A stretch of 64,000 bases of DNA from Rhodobacteraceae bacterium Alg231-04 (GCA_900143635.1 FREY01000001.1:341324-405323), one strand, 5' to 3'. Counted from the stretch's first letter, positions 1 through 9,842 are shown. The notes: a model not told the origin generated them from the letters alone. Made by a program: numbers and translations.

Positions 1-355
1 GGTGATCTCCTTTGCACCGCTGCCCAAGGAGGTTATCCTGCAGGTCGTCGAGAAATTCGTTCTGCAGCTGGAGGTCCAGCTGATGGACCGTGGTGTGCAG
101 ATCGAACTGACCCGCCCGGCGGCGGAATGGATCGCCGACAAGGGCTACGACGACAAGATGGGCGCACGCCCCCTGTCGCGGGTCATTCAGGAGCACATCA
201 AGAAGCCGCTGGCCGAAGAGCTGCTGTTCGGCAAGCTCGCCAAAGGCGGTCTGGTCAAGGTCAGCATCAAGGACGGAAAGCTGGATCTGAAGGTCGAAGG
301 GCCGCAGAAACCGCGCATTTCCGGTGACAAGCCGCCGCTGCTTCCTGCGGATTGA
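1..355 (+). CDS. clpA: ATP-dependent Clp protease ATP-binding subunit ClpA (C-terminal fragment)
   Basis: This is the last ~117 codons of a gene that begins before the window; the reading frame is open at the left edge. The segment contains the end of the second AAA+ module and the Clp D2-small domain, with the family signature GYDDKMGARPLSRVIQ at about fragment residues 48-63 and IKKPLAEELLFGKL after it. ClpA is the unfoldase ring that feeds substrates (often ClpS-delivered N-degrons) into ClpP in the cytoplasm. ClpA rather than ClpB or ClpX is inferred from the D2-small domain sequence. The stop codon overlaps the start of the next gene by one base, so the two are probably co-transcribed. 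Confidence 0.93.
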   Translation, partial: VISFAPLPKEVILQVVEKFVLQLEVQLMDRGVQIELTRPAAEWIADKGYDDKMGARPLSRVIQEHIKKPLAEELLFGKLAKGGLVKVSIKDGKLDLKVEGPQKPRISGDKPPLLPAD

Positions 356-1326
356 TGCGTCGGCTCGGGTACGCCCTTGCCCTGCTATTCCCGCCCGCTG
401 CGCCTGTCGCAGCGGGCGGTTTCTCGTTGCAATGGCCGGTTGACTGCACCCTGGGGGAAACCTGCCATATCCAGCAATATGTCGACCACGACCCCGGCCC
501 TGGTGTCCGGGATTTCACCTGTGGCGGCCTCAGCTATGACGGGCACAAGGGCACGGACATTGCCCTGCCCTACCTCAGCGACATCCAAGCTGGCATTCGT
601 GTTCTGGCGGCGGCCGATGGTGTCGTTTCCGGAACGCGGGACGGGATGGCCGACCGATCCGCCGATGATGAAACCGCCGAGGCCGTAAAGGGCCGGGAAT
701 GCGGCAACGGGGTGGTGATCCGCCACGACGATGGCTGGGAAACCCAATACTGCCACCTCAGACAGGGCTCGATCCGGGTGCAGACCGGAGACATGGTCAA
801 GTCAGGGGCAACACTGGGCGAAATCGGCCTGTCTGGTCAGACCCAATTCCCCCATCTGCACCTGTCGCTGCGCAGGGATGGTGCGGTGGTTGACCCGTTT
901 CAAAATGGCCCACTTGGCACCTGCGCCGCCGACACCGCAGGGCTGTGGGGGCAAATGGATATTCCTTACCAGCCCGGTGGTCTAATCGGCGGCGGGTTCA
1001 ACAGTGCGGTGCCGGACTATATCAGCGTCGAATCCGGCACAGCCGACCTTAGCCCGCTTGCCAGTGATGCCGCTGCAATAGTGTTCTGGACATTGGCCTA
1101 TGGCGGCCAGGCCGGGGATAGCATTGTCCTGTCCGTGCAGGGCCCGCAAGGAGAGGTCTTTCGCCAACAGGCCCTCTTGGAAAAAGATCAGGCGCAACTG
1201 TTTCGCGCCGCGGGCAAGCGCCTAAAGGCCGAGACCTGGCCCGCCGGTGCCTACACTGGCACGGCAGTCATGCTGCGCGACGGTCAAGAGATCGGTCGCT
1301 ACAGCCAACAGATGGAATTGCGTTGA
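355..1326 (+). CDS. M23 family metallopeptidase (secreted LytM-type)
   Basis: A 323-residue exported zinc peptidase of the peptidoglycan hydrolase family M23. The N-terminus (RRLGYALALLFPPAAPVAAG) is a signal peptide. The zinc-site motifs are present: HKGTD at residues 64-68 (His and Asp ligands) and HLH at 167-169, so the enzyme is probably active. A C-terminal domain of about 120 residues follows and is not recognised. The chosen ATG overlaps the clpA stop (TGATG); a TTG one codon earlier is less likely. It should cleave peptide cross-links in the periplasm, though the exact bond cannot be read from sequence. It converges on the OmpA-type gene downstream. Confidence 0.85.
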   Translation: MRRLGYALALLFPPAAPVAAGGFSLQWPVDCTLGETCHIQQYVDHDPGPGVRDFTCGGLSYDGHKGTDIALPYLSDIQAGIRVLAAADGVVSGTRDGMADRSADDETAEAVKGRECGNGVVIRHDDGWETQYCHLRQGSIRVQTGDMVKSGATLGEIGLSGQTQFPHLHLSLRRDGAVVDPFQNGPLGTCAADTAGLWGQMDIPYQPGGLIGGGFNSAVPDYISVESGTADLSPLASDAAAIVFWTLAYGGQAGDSIVLSVQGPQGEVFRQQALLEKDQAQLFRAAGKRLKAETWPAGAYTGTAVMLRDGQEIGRYSQQMELR

Positions 1327-1336
1327 TCAGATCAGC

Positions 1337-3463
1337 CTATTTTTCGGTGAACTTCAGCTCGATCCGCCGGTTCTGGGCGCGCGCCTCAGAACTGTTCTCC
1401 GGGTTCACCGGCTGGAATTCTCCGAACCCGTTGGCCGACAGCCGGTCCGCCGGAATACCCAGATCGCCGACCATGTATTTCACCACGCTCAGCGCGCGCC
1501 CCTGGCTAAGTTCCCAGTTGTCGGCATAGCGCGGATGGAACCCAAGCGGGATATTGTCGGTATGCCCGTCAACACGAATCACCCAATTGATTTCAGAGGG
1601 AATATCCGCCGCAACCGAGCTGAGAATTCCAGCGACTTTTGCGATCTCTTGCCGCCCCTCAGGGGACAGGTCCGCGCTGCCAGTTGAAAACAGAACTTCC
1701 GAGGCAAAGACAAACCGGTCACCCTGAATACGCACGCCCTCCTGATTGCCCAGCAGCTCGCGCATGCGGCCAAAAAACTCTGACCGATAGCGTTCAAGGT
1801 TCTTCGCCTGCCCGGCCAGACTTTCTGCCTCAGCCGCCAACTGTGCGGCCTCGGCCTCCAGCCGTTTGCGTTCCACCTCTTCCAGCTGGCGGCGCTTGCG
1901 CTCTTCGGCCGCAGCGCGGGCCAGCGCGGTGTTCAGGTCCTGGCCTAAAGACTGCATCTGCACCTTGGCCGCCTCATCGCGCGCCTCATAGTCATCGAGA
2001 ATGGCCTGCAGCCCGCCCAGCTGCTTGCGCAGGGCCGCAACCTGCTGGTTCAGCAATGCGGTCTGGCGCTGCGCCTCGGCAGAGACATCCTGTTCACCGG
2101 CCAAAGCATCGCGTGCCTCCGCCAGCATCAATGCCCGCACTTCTGCAGCTGTCTGCTGGCTGCTCAGCGCCGTCTCTGCCTCCTCGCGGGCAGCCAGTGC
2201 AGCTGCCAGACGGCTTTGCAGCACTTCGGACTCTGTGGCCGCCGCCTCAGCACGCTCCAGCTTGGCAAGGGCATCCAACAACCGTTCTTCAACGCTGGCA
2301 CGCTCCCCTTCGACCGTGGCAGAGGCATCCCGCAATGCCGCCAGTTCCGTTTCCAGCGCGGCGCGCGCAGTTTCTGCAGCGGCCAGTCGTTCGCTCAGGC
2401 GCGACACTGTCTGTTCAGATCCCGAACGGGCCTCTGCCAGTTCTGCGTCGAGTTCCGCAATCCGCGTGACGGCCGTGTCCTGATCAACCCGCAACTGCTC
2501 CAGCACACGGATCATCTGCTCAGCAACTTCGTCCCGCTCTTGGACCTGCGCCTTGGCACCGTCCAATCGCGCCAGCACCTCTGCCAGTTCAGCCTCCAGC
2601 GTCGCCTTCACAGTGTCTGCAGCGGCAAGCAGGGTCAGTGTGTCTTCGGCTTTTTTGCGTTCCGCCTCCAGCTGCAGGGTCATTGAAGTCAGCTCTGCGT
2701 CGGCGTTCTCCAGCCTCTCCCGCAGCGCCTCGGAGGCCGCGGCCTCGACCAGCCGAGCGGCTTCTTCTTCGGATAGCGCTTCCTGAGATGAGGCCAATGC
2801 AGACGCCGTCGCCTCGCCTTCCTGGCGCAGATCCGCAACCAGCGCCTCCAGCGCTTCGCGCTTGGCCGCAGCCAGCCGGGCGGCTTCGGTTTGGGCATCA
2901 ATTTCGCTGCGGCTTTGGGCCAATGCCAGATCCAGCGCCTCGCGTTCAGAAATCAGTGTTTTCTGGGCAGCCTCCAGATCGGATTTATCCGCCTCCAACG
3001 CCGCAATCGCAACGCGCGCCCGGTCCTGCCCTGCCAGCAAGGCCGCTACCTGCGCTTCGAACCGGCTGATCTTTGTCTCCGCCGCCTTCAGAACGGCCAC
3101 ACCTTCATCCCGTTGCGCGGTCAGCGAGGCGATCAATGTCTCACGCTGGTTCAGCTCCACCTGGGCGCTTGCCAGATCGTCCTGCGCGCTATTCAGCGTT
3201 GTCGTCAGAGCACCCATCCGCGCCTCAAGACGGGTATTTTCACGTTCCTGCAGCCCCAGCGCGCTGGCCAGAGCGCTCACCTCCGAAGCCAGCTCATCCA
3301 GTTTGCTTTCCTGTCCGGTAATCGTTTCACGCAGAACAAATTGCACCACCATGAAAATGGTCAGCACAAACATTAGCACCAGCAGCAGACCGGTCATCGC
3401 ATCCACGAAGCCGGGCCAGATGGACCCCTGAAACCGTTGCCCGGTGCGCCGTGACAGGGCCAT
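1337..3463 (-). CDS. OmpA/MotB-family peptidoglycan-binding protein with a long coiled coil
   Basis: A 708-residue inner-membrane protein. One transmembrane helix lies at about residues 18-43 (FVDAMTGLLLVLMFVLTIFM), followed by roughly 480 residues rich in Ala, Glu, Leu and Arg that look like a continuous coiled coil. A C-terminal OmpA-like domain (about 570-705) has the peptidoglycan-binding signature DGHTDN and NWELSQGRA. The architecture is that of MotB/TolR-like stator partners with an unusually long periplasmic rod. It lies 3 bases downstream of the MotA/TolQ/ExbB-type gene, so the two probably form one proton-channel complex. No flagellar genes are nearby, so a cell-envelope role is more likely than motility. 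Long antisense reading frames here are artefacts of biased codon use. Confidence 0.85.
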   Translation of the reverse strand: MALSRRTGQRFQGSIWPGFVDAMTGLLLVLMFVLTIFMVVQFVLRETITGQESKLDELASEVSALASALGLQERENTRLEARMGALTTTLNSAQDDLASAQVELNQRETLIASLTAQRDEGVAVLKAAETKISRFEAQVAALLAGQDRARVAIAALEADKSDLEAAQKTLISEREALDLALAQSRSEIDAQTEAARLAAAKREALEALVADLRQEGEATASALASSQEALSEEEAARLVEAAASEALRERLENADAELTSMTLQLEAERKKAEDTLTLLAAADTVKATLEAELAEVLARLDGAKAQVQERDEVAEQMIRVLEQLRVDQDTAVTRIAELDAELAEARSGSEQTVSRLSERLAAAETARAALETELAALRDASATVEGERASVEERLLDALAKLERAEAAATESEVLQSRLAAALAAREEAETALSSQQTAAEVRALMLAEARDALAGEQDVSAEAQRQTALLNQQVAALRKQLGGLQAILDDYEARDEAAKVQMQSLGQDLNTALARAAAEERKRRQLEEVERKRLEAEAAQLAAEAESLAGQAKNLERYRSEFFGRMRELLGNQEGVRIQGDRFVFASEVLFSTGSADLSPEGRQEIAKVAGILSSVAADIPSEINWVIRVDGHTDNIPLGFHPRYADNWELSQGRALSVVKYMVGDLGIPADRLSANGFGEFQPVNPENSSEARAQNRRIELKFTEK

Positions 3464-3466
3464 TGG

Positions 3467-4678
3467 TTAGCCCTCCTTCGGCGGCGTCCGGCGCGCCATT
3501 CGCGCAGCACGCGCCGCAGCCGGTGAAGGCGCCGGGGCCGGGGCAAAGGCCTTGACCAGCAGATCAATATCCTTGCGCAGTTCAGACAGGCTTTCCTGAC
3601 GCCCGGCCGAAATCTCTTCCAGAATGCGCAGCATCTGAACGTCGATGGAGCGCAGCCGCATCCGGCTTTCCGCATCCAGCCCGGCCTCGCCTTGCGCGCG
3701 CATCACTTCCGTCAGCGCCTCCTGCCCGACGGCAACCCGCGCGAGAGCGGCTGAAATTCCGTCAGACTGGCTTTGGCGCGCATTCATTTCATTGATGGAG
3801 TCGACCAATGCGCCAAGTTTCTGATCAACCATCGCCCGGCTTTCCGAGCTTTCGGCAAACATGCCCTGCAGCGCATCCATCTGTTCAGCCATGGTGTCCA
3901 GCACCTCAGAGACAACGCCACTCTCCCCAGCTCCGCCATCTTCGCTGGCAGAAAAGCTCACACGAGTGAAGGAGGACAGCCATTCCTCCAGCTCGCGGTA
4001 GAACCGGTTCTGACCATGGCCCGCAAACAGCTCCAACAGCCCCACGATCAGCGACCCGGCCAAGCCTAGCAGCGACGATGCAAAGGCAACGCCCATGCCG
4101 CCCAGCTGCGCCTCCAAGCCCGTCATCAAACGGTTGAATACTGCGATGCCTTCTTCGCCTTCCTGTGGCGCGAGGCTTCTAATGGTGTCCACAACCGCCG
4201 GAACCGTTGTGGCCAACCCGTAAAACGTGCCCAAAAGGCCAAGGAAAATCAGAAGGTTGACGATATAGCGCGTGATTTCACGATCTTCATCGATCCGCTG
4301 CGCCACGGAATCCAGAATGGAGCGTGTCGATGAGGATCCCAGCTGCATTCGCGCCGCCCGCGACCGCAACATCGAGGCCAAAGGCGCCAGCATCGAGGGC
4401 GGGCGGTCAGCATCGCCGGTCTCTCCTGCAGCGAAGCGTTCGATCCAGCGGACAGAGCCGATCAGCTGAAAAACCTGCCAGAAGCAGGCCAGCACGCCGA
4501 TCACAAACACAAAGAAGATAAAGCCGTTCAGCCAGGGGTTGGCTTCGAACACTGGAAGCACCCGCGGCAGGGCGACAAAAGCGCCAAACCCGGACAGGCC
4601 AAGCGCGATCAACATCATGACAATCTGGCGGACCGGCTTAGAGAACTGGGGCCGGATTTCGCTGTCGGTCTGCGCCAT
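3467..4678 (-). CDS. MotA/TolQ/ExbB proton-channel family protein
   Basis: About 403 residues with transmembrane segments near residues 20-45, 55-80, 140-170 and 195-220 (LLIFLGLLGTFYGLATTVPA and GMGVAFASSLLGLAGSLIVG), the typical MotA/TolQ/ExbB core. A ~180-residue, mostly helical C-terminal extension follows. The ATG at 4678 was chosen because AGGAG lies 9 bases before it; an upstream TTG at 4696 would only add six residues. The gene is transcribed just ahead of the OmpA/MotB-type partner with a 3-base gap, so an energised envelope complex is the likely product. TolQ, ExbB or MotA identity cannot be assigned; no tolR, tonB or fli genes are adjacent. Confidence 0.83.
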   Translation of the reverse strand: MAQTDSEIRPQFSKPVRQIVMMLIALGLSGFGAFVALPRVLPVFEANPWLNGFIFFVFVIGVLACFWQVFQLIGSVRWIERFAAGETGDADRPPSMLAPLASMLRSRAARMQLGSSSTRSILDSVAQRIDEDREITRYIVNLLIFLGLLGTFYGLATTVPAVVDTIRSLAPQEGEEGIAVFNRLMTGLEAQLGGMGVAFASSLLGLAGSLIVGLLELFAGHGQNRFYRELEEWLSSFTRVSFSASEDGGAGESGVVSEVLDTMAEQMDALQGMFAESSESRAMVDQKLGALVDSINEMNARQSQSDGISAALARVAVGQEALTEVMRAQGEAGLDAESRMRLRSIDVQMLRILEEISAGRQESLSELRKDIDLLVKAFAPAPAPSPAAARAARMARRTPPKEG

Positions 4679-4749
4679 GCGCTGAAGCTCCTGCAAGCTG
4701 CTGCTCTTTGCAATCAGCCTACAGAAGAAAAACGCAAAGAGCCAAGGCT

Positions 4750-5280
4750 TTATGTGGTCAGGGCCTTCACACGACCTGTCAGCCAGTCAAGGTCCGCATC
4801 CGCCAAGCCGATCTCGCTCAGGTGGTCGGCGGTATTGAACAGATACTCGGTATTCGGGCCGCGCCCACCAACGGCCTTGGCGATGATTTCAGCCTGTGTT
4901 TCCAGGCTCAGCCCACCGCAATACTGCACGTGGTTGGGATCAACGATATAGGTCACCGCCATCACCGAACCACCGGTTTGCAGGTCCACCTGCAGATCCC
5001 GCTCCAGATAGGCCGAGGACACCAGTTCACGCTCGCGGAGCTCCGCCAGGGTTTGCTCTTCGTGCCCCTGCTCCACCGACAGCGCCAGACCTTTGCAATG
5101 GGCGTCCTGCACCTCGTCCAGCGCCAGCACCAGACCGGGGTTCTCCTCGGTGCCACGATGATGGATGGAGCTCATGCAGAAGGACCGGGCAAACCCGTGC
5201 AATGTGGCCACCTCACGCCTCGCCACCGGAAAGCCGGGGTTCCACAGCAGCGACCCATATCCGAAAACCCACATTGTCAT
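4750..5280 (-). CDS. ChaC-family gamma-glutamylcyclotransferase
   Basis: A 176-residue cytoplasmic enzyme of the ChaC family, which releases 5-oxoproline from glutathione and so controls glutathione turnover. The N-terminal substrate-binding motif FGYGSLLWNPGF (residues 6-17) is intact and the protein has normal family length. YLERDL around residues 91-96 falls in the region of the family's catalytic glutamate. It is transcribed alone, with a 71-base gap before the MotA-like gene. The ATG at 5280 is followed immediately by the GYGSL strand, so little upstream extension is possible. Confidence 0.87.
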   Translation of the reverse strand: MTMWVFGYGSLLWNPGFPVARREVATLHGFARSFCMSSIHHRGTEENPGLVLALDEVQDAHCKGLALSVEQGHEEQTLAELRERELVSSAYLERDLQVDLQTGGSVMAVTYIVDPNHVQYCGGLSLETQAEIIAKAVGGRGPNTEYLFNTADHLSEIGLADADLDWLTGRVKALTT

Positions 5281-5505
5281 ATCTGTTGGCCCTTTTTATT
5301 CCTGCCCAATTAACAGCACTTCACCGGTGATCAACAGGGGCCAAATGAAGCCTGACCCAACCGCGATCCGGCCTCCATGCCCGCTACATTCCTCTTTTGC
5401 GGAAATGCTCCCGCCGGAGGCCGCGCCGCGAAAGCGGCGCCATGCCCAACCTCTTGTGCGGCATCGCAGATGCAGTGCCAAGGGGGCGGGAGCACCCCGC
5501 CCGAC

Positions 5506-6249
5506 CTATCGGCAATACCGGCCGCCGCGTTTGGCTGTATCCAGATGGAAGTGATCTTGATGATAGCGATCCGCAGCCGGGCCAAGCACCGTCTGAAACG
5601 GCCCGCAGGCCGCCTTCCAGGCCTTCTGCAGCCGCGCCTTCATCGCCGCGTCCTGCCAGCCGCCCAGAACCGTCACCGTCTCGCCGCCCTCAAGAGTGAA
5701 CCCTGAGATATCGATCGCCCGCGCCTTGCCGTGTTCCGACAATTTGGCGCCCGGTTGGTTGTTTCGAGTGCGGCAGCTGTAATGGGCCGCCACACGCAGC
5801 GACACCACCTTGCCGACGCGTTTGAACGCGGGCTGCACGCCTTTTGTCACCCATTTGTTCAGCGCCTTGGCGGTGTCGCATTCCATCAGCGACGGCGTGC
5901 TGAGCGCAACACCAGAAATCGATGTGACGCGCACGGCCTCTGTGCTGCCGCAGGCCGTCAGATTACCAGAGATCGCGCCGACCTCTTTGCCCTGAATGTC
6001 GATATCACCGCAGACCGCGCCTTTGCGGCGCATGCGGCGTTTGAACAAGGCCTGTTCAGCGACAATGGCTGGTCGCGTGGCCGGGCGAAGCGACAGATCC
6101 GGGTCTGGCAAAACCAGCGCTGCGGTTGTCACAACGGCGGCGTCTTCCCAGCCTTGCGGACGCAGCTGCGGGCGCAGTGACACATCGCTGGCGAAGGTCG
6201 CGGCCGGAACAGCCATCAGACCCGCAACAAGAGCCGCGCGGGCGATCAT
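5506..6249 (-). CDS. Extensin-like family secreted protein
   Basis: A 247-residue exported protein of the bacterial extensin-like C-terminal family (Pfam PF06904). A signal peptide (ARAALVAGLMAVPAATFA) is followed by a Pro/Arg-rich linker and then the conserved domain. Family motifs are visible: YSCRTRNNQPGAKLSEHGKA with AIDISGF directly after, and DRYHQDHFHLD near the C-terminus. The paired His/Asp residues resemble those of D-Ala-D-Ala metallopeptidase folds, so a cell-wall role is inferred; the function is not established. The stop and start codons of this gene and tyrC overlap by 4 bases (6246-6249), suggesting translational coupling. A GC-rich hairpin at 5484-5502 lies downstream without a clear U tract. 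Confidence 0.84.
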   Translation of the reverse strand: MIARAALVAGLMAVPAATFASDVSLRPQLRPQGWEDAAVVTTAALVLPDPDLSLRPATRPAIVAEQALFKRRMRRKGAVCGDIDIQGKEVGAISGNLTACGSTEAVRVTSISGVALSTPSLMECDTAKALNKWVTKGVQPAFKRVGKVVSLRVAAHYSCRTRNNQPGAKLSEHGKARAIDISGFTLEGGETVTVLGGWQDAAMKARLQKAWKAACGPFQTVLGPAADRYHQDHFHLDTAKRGGRYCR

Positions 6250-7166
6250 TTGCCGTGACCGCGCCCGAAGTCCGGCGCATCCGTGTCCTGACCCGCCTCA
6301 ATAATACCGCGCCGAATGGCACGGGTGCGGGTGAAATAATCGTGCAACATGTCGCCATCACCGGTACGAATAGCGCGCTGCAGGGCAAACAGCTCTTCGG
6401 TGAAACGGCCGAGGATTTCCAGCGTCGCATCTTTGTTGGTCAGGAAGACATCGCGCCACATGGTCGGATCAGAGGCCGCAATCCGGGTAAAATCGCGAAA
6501 ACCCGCAGCCGAGTATTTGATCACCTCACTGTCGGTCACCCGACGCAGATCATCGGCGACGCCGACCATCGTATAGGCAATCAGGTGCGGCGTGTGGCTG
6601 GTTACCGACAGCACCAGATCGTGGTGGTCAGCATCCATTTCCTCAACATTGGCGCCCATGCCTTCCCAAAGCGCGCGCAGCGCAGCCACGGCGGCGGGAT
6701 CCGAGCCCTCCACGGGCACCAGCAGGCACCAGCGGTTGTCATAAAGCTCGGCAAAACCCGCCTCAGGACCGGAATGTTCGGTGCCCGCCAGCGGGTGGGC
6801 CGGGACGAAATGCACGCCGTCCGGAATATGCGGCTGAACGGCGTCGATCACATGGCGCTTGACCGAGCCGACATCAGAGACGGTCGCGCCCGGTTTCAGC
6901 ATCGGGGCGATTTCTTTCATCACCGGCCCCATGGCCCCGACCGGCACGCAAAGTACCACCAGATCCGCACCTTGGGCGGCCTCGGCAGCGCTGTCACAGA
7001 CCCGGTCACACAGCCCGATTTCGCGCGCGGTGTCGCGGGTGGCCTGGCTGCGGGCATAGCCTGTGACCTCTCCCGCCAGCCCGGCACGTTTCATCGCCCA
7101 GAACATCGAGGAGGCAATCAGCCCAAGCCCGATCAGGGCCACACGGTCGTAAATCGGCTTGCTCAT
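6246..7166 (-). CDS. tyrC: Prephenate/arogenate dehydrogenase family protein
   Basis: A 306-residue NAD(P)-dependent dehydrogenase for the last oxidative step of tyrosine synthesis, acting on prephenate or arogenate. The N-terminal Rossmann fold has GLGLIASS (residues 13-20), followed by [11 protein letters not shown] and the substrate-site motif [10 protein letters not shown]. No ACT or chorismate mutase domain is fused. It overlaps hisC by 4 bases, a gene pair common in Rhodobacteraceae that fits a broad-specificity aminotransferase working with TyrC. Prephenate versus arogenate preference cannot be read from sequence. Confidence 0.9.
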   Translation of the reverse strand: MSKPIYDRVALIGLGLIASSMFWAMKRAGLAGEVTGYARSQATRDTAREIGLCDRVCDSAAEAAQGADLVVLCVPVGAMGPVMKEIAPMLKPGATVSDVGSVKRHVIDAVQPHIPDGVHFVPAHPLAGTEHSGPEAGFAELYDNRWCLLVPVEGSDPAAVAALRALWEGMGANVEEMDADHHDLVLSVTSHTPHLIAYTMVGVADDLRRVTDSEVIKYSAAGFRDFTRIAASDPTMWRDVFLTNKDATLEILGRFTEELFALQRAIRTGDGDMLHDYFTRTRAIRRGIIEAGQDTDAPDFGRGHGK

Positions 7167-8248
7167 GTGCGGGCGTCCTTGAAAGCTTTTACACCCGCAG
7201 CCAGTCGGCGGCAGCTGTCTTCGTCACCTACCGTCATACGCAGCCCGTTGGGAATGCCATAGCCGGACACCCGACGCACGATCAGCCCTTGGGTTTTCAG
7301 GTATTCATCGCAGGCTTCGGCCTCGTCCTGACTGGCAAAACGGGCCAGAATGAAATTGGCGCAGGATGTATCCGAGGGCACGCCCGCGGCGGCCAGCTCT
7401 TCGGCCAGCCAGCTGCGCCATTTTGCATTCTCGGCCCGGCAATGATCGGTGTAGCCTGTGTCGCGCACCGCGGCTTCAGCCGCGGCAAGACCGGAAACAG
7501 ACACGTTGAACGGCCCGCGGACACGGTTCAGAACGTCCACAATAGCCTTTGGCCCATAGCCATAACCGACACGCGCGCCGCCCAAACCGTAGATCTTGGA
7601 GAAGGTACGGGTCATCACAACATTGTCACGCGCCTCAACCACCTTGGCACCGGCATCGAACCCCTCGACATATTCCGCATAGGCGCCATCAAGTACCAGC
7701 AGAGCCTGCTCCGGCAGACCATCGGCCAGCCGGGCAACTTCGCCCTCGCTGATCATGGTGCCGGTCGGGTTCGCCGGGTTGGCGATAAACACCAGACGGG
7801 TTTGTTCGGTACAGCCTGCAAGGATGGCATCCACATCGACGCAGCGCTCGCGTTCGGTCACTTCAACCGGGGTCGCACCGGCCGCCAGTGCGCTGATCCG
7901 GTACATGGCAAACCCATGCTGCGTATACAGCACCTCATCCCCCGGCCCCGCAAAACACTGACACAGGAAGGCAATAATCTCGTCACTGCCAGCGCCGCAG
8001 ATAATCCGCTCAGGATCCAGCCCATGCACCTCGCCGATGGCACTGCGCAGCGCGCCATGGTCCGAGCTGGGATAGCGGTTCATGCTGGCAGCGGCGGCCT
8101 GCATCGCGTCAATCGCGCGCGGGCTTGGCCCCAGGGGGTTTTCGTTGGAGGAGAGCTTTACAACATTGCTCACCCCCGCCACATGGGCAGCCCCGCCCTG
8201 ATAGAGGGCGATGTCCATAATGCCGGGCTGCGGTGTGATCCTGGTCAT
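7163..8248 (-). CDS. hisC: Histidinol-phosphate aminotransferase
   Basis: A 361-residue PLP-dependent class I/II aminotransferase. The motif [11 protein letters not shown] near residue 33, ANPANPTGT around 157-165 and [15 protein letters not shown] (with the PLP lysine) around 215-229 are diagnostic of HisC. It interconverts histidinol phosphate and imidazole-acetol phosphate in histidine synthesis. The position upstream of and overlapping tyrC suggests it also transaminates aromatic precursors, as shown for HisC in other bacteria. The ATG at 8248 follows a short AT-poor leader. Confidence 0.93.
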   Translation of the reverse strand: MTRITPQPGIMDIALYQGGAAHVAGVSNVVKLSSNENPLGPSPRAIDAMQAAAASMNRYPSSDHGALRSAIGEVHGLDPERIICGAGSDEIIAFLCQCFAGPGDEVLYTQHGFAMYRISALAAGATPVEVTERERCVDVDAILAGCTEQTRLVFIANPANPTGTMISEGEVARLADGLPEQALLVLDGAYAEYVEGFDAGAKVVEARDNVVMTRTFSKIYGLGGARVGYGYGPKAIVDVLNRVRGPFNVSVSGLAAAEAAVRDTGYTDHCRAENAKWRSWLAEELAAAGVPSDTSCANFILARFASQDEAEACDEYLKTQGLIVRRVSGYGIPNGLRMTVGDEDSCRRLAAGVKAFKDART

Positions 8249-8313
8249 AGTTTTTCGGGCTCCTTGTCCGGAGACCCTAATAGCCCTCCCCCGGCGTCAG
8301 GGGAAGGCAAAGA

Positions 8314-9738
8314 TCAGGCGGCTTTGGCTTTGAACCGCGCGGTGGGTTCATCCACCTCATAGCGGGCGGCCAGATCCTCCGCCCGCAGCGCCAGTTCTGC
8401 CACACTGCCGAGGATATAGCGGACGGTTTTCTCGTCCATCATATAGGCGAAATTCAGTCGCACCCAGCCGGGTTTCTTCATCTCTTCACCTGCCTTGAGT
8501 TCAGCAAAGAGCTGATCGGATTCGGCGCGTTCGATCCCCAGAAGCCGGTGCGCATAAGGCCCCGCGCAAGCGCAGCCGCCACGGGCCTGAATGCCGTAAA
8601 CGTCGCTCAGCATTCGGGTGAAAAGCTGCTGATGCACCGGGCGACCGGAAACACCCTTCACCATGAAAGAAAAGATCGGCAGGCGCTGCGCAGATGCGTG
8701 GCCGAGGATTTCCAGCTGCGGGTTATCCCCCCAAGCGGCGCGGGCCATGGCCGCATATTTTTCTTCACGGGATGCAATCTCGGCCTCGCCCATGGCGTCC
8801 TTGACCAGAAAAGCCAGTGCCGCGCGGATATCACCGATGACATTTGGAGTGCCGGCCTCTTCGCGGGCAGCCAGATTGGCGGAATACTCGTGATCCCATG
8901 GCGACACGAAACTGACGGTTCCGCCGCCGGGCCAGGACGGGCAGCGGCGCTGGACGACGGCAGAATTGACAATCAGCACGCCAGTAGCGCCGGGACCACC
9001 GGGGAATTTATGGGGCGAGACCACAACCGCGTCTTTGCGCGCAGCCCCCTTACCGCCCATGTCGATCGGCAGATAAGGGCCACCGCCGGCATAGTCCCAG
9101 ACCGCCCGCGCGCCGTGGTCATGCAGCATGCGACTAACCGGGTCCGGATCGGTGACAATACCAGTCACATTGGAGGCGGCAGAAAAGCTGCCGATCTTCA
9201 GGTCACTGTCCTTATGGGCCAGCAACGCGGCCTGAAGGGCCGCCAGATCCGGGCCGCCCGCTGCGTCCTCAGGAATTTCCACCACTTTGGCTTTGCTTTC
9301 GCGCCACGGCAGAATGTTGGAGTGATGTTCATAAGGGCCAATGAATACAACCGGCTGGTCCGCCTCTTCGATCCCCATCAGATTGACCAGCCGGTTGAGG
9401 CCCGCCGTGGCACCAGACCCGGTGAAAATCACCGTGTCCTCTTCCATGGCACCGCAGAGGCGGGCGATCACGCTGCGCGCTTGCTGGCGCATACGTGTAA
9501 TATAGGCGCCGCAATAGGACGCCTCGGTGTGGGAGTTGGCGTAGAAGGGCAGCACCTTTTCGGTCACGAAATCCTCGACCTGCCGCATGGCGCGCCCAGA
9601 GGCGACGTAGTCGGCATAGACCATGGGCACATCCCCAAATAGGCCGGGGATCATCACACCCTCACCGATGACGCCTTGTTCCAGACGACCTTCGCGGGCA
9701 GCCTGACGGGTGGTGGTTTCAAAAACAGCAAGGGACAT
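8314..9738 (-). CDS. Class V aminotransferase, cysteine desulfurase-like
   Basis: A 474-residue PLP enzyme of aminotransferase class V. SPHKFPGGPG (about residues 240-249) carries the Schiff-base lysine, and GGCACAGPYAHRLLG near residue 388 matches the active-site cysteine loop of SufS/Csd-type enzymes. YADYVASGRAM near the N-terminus matches the family motif YLDNAATG. It is longer than SufS/IscS (about 400), and no suf or isc genes are next to it, so a dedicated substrate other than cysteine is possible. It is divergent from an AsnC/Lrp regulator 104 bases away, which is the likely controller. Confidence 0.82.
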   Translation of the reverse strand: MSLAVFETTTRQAAREGRLEQGVIGEGVMIPGLFGDVPMVYADYVASGRAMRQVEDFVTEKVLPFYANSHTEASYCGAYITRMRQQARSVIARLCGAMEEDTVIFTGSGATAGLNRLVNLMGIEEADQPVVFIGPYEHHSNILPWRESKAKVVEIPEDAAGGPDLAALQAALLAHKDSDLKIGSFSAASNVTGIVTDPDPVSRMLHDHGARAVWDYAGGGPYLPIDMGGKGAARKDAVVVSPHKFPGGPGATGVLIVNSAVVQRRCPSWPGGGTVSFVSPWDHEYSANLAAREEAGTPNVIGDIRAALAFLVKDAMGEAEIASREEKYAAMARAAWGDNPQLEILGHASAQRLPIFSFMVKGVSGRPVHQQLFTRMLSDVYGIQARGGCACAGPYAHRLLGIERAESDQLFAELKAGEEMKKPGWVRLNFAYMMDEKTVRYILGSVAELALRAEDLAARYEVDEPTARFKAKAA

Positions 9739-9842
9739 GGGGGCGGCTCCTATTCTCTACCTCTCAATTTGAGCGATGAACTCCGAGAAAACTCCCCACA
9801 TTATTTGCTTTTGTTGCAAAATTTTGTGTCATATGATCGGGC
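9739..9842. promoter_or_regulatory. Divergent promoter region, class V aminotransferase / AsnC regulator
   Basis: A 104-base AT-rich gap separates the two divergent starts. TTGCTTTTGTTGCAAAATTT (about 9806-9825) has the A/T-rich, imperfectly dyad look of Lrp/AsnC sites, and TCATATGATC (about 9829-9838) is another small palindrome just before the regulator start. Assignment as an operator is inference from layout. Confidence 0.35.

Noticed and set aside
2001-3431. Long Ser/Ala-rich frames antisense to the coiled-coil gene
   Set aside because: Artefacts of the strong codon bias of the Ala/Glu-rich coiled coil on the other strand.
5484-5502. GGGCGGG/CCCGCCC hairpin as a terminator of the extensin-like gene
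   Set aside because: It lacks a U tract on the minus strand; left as a comment in that gene entry.
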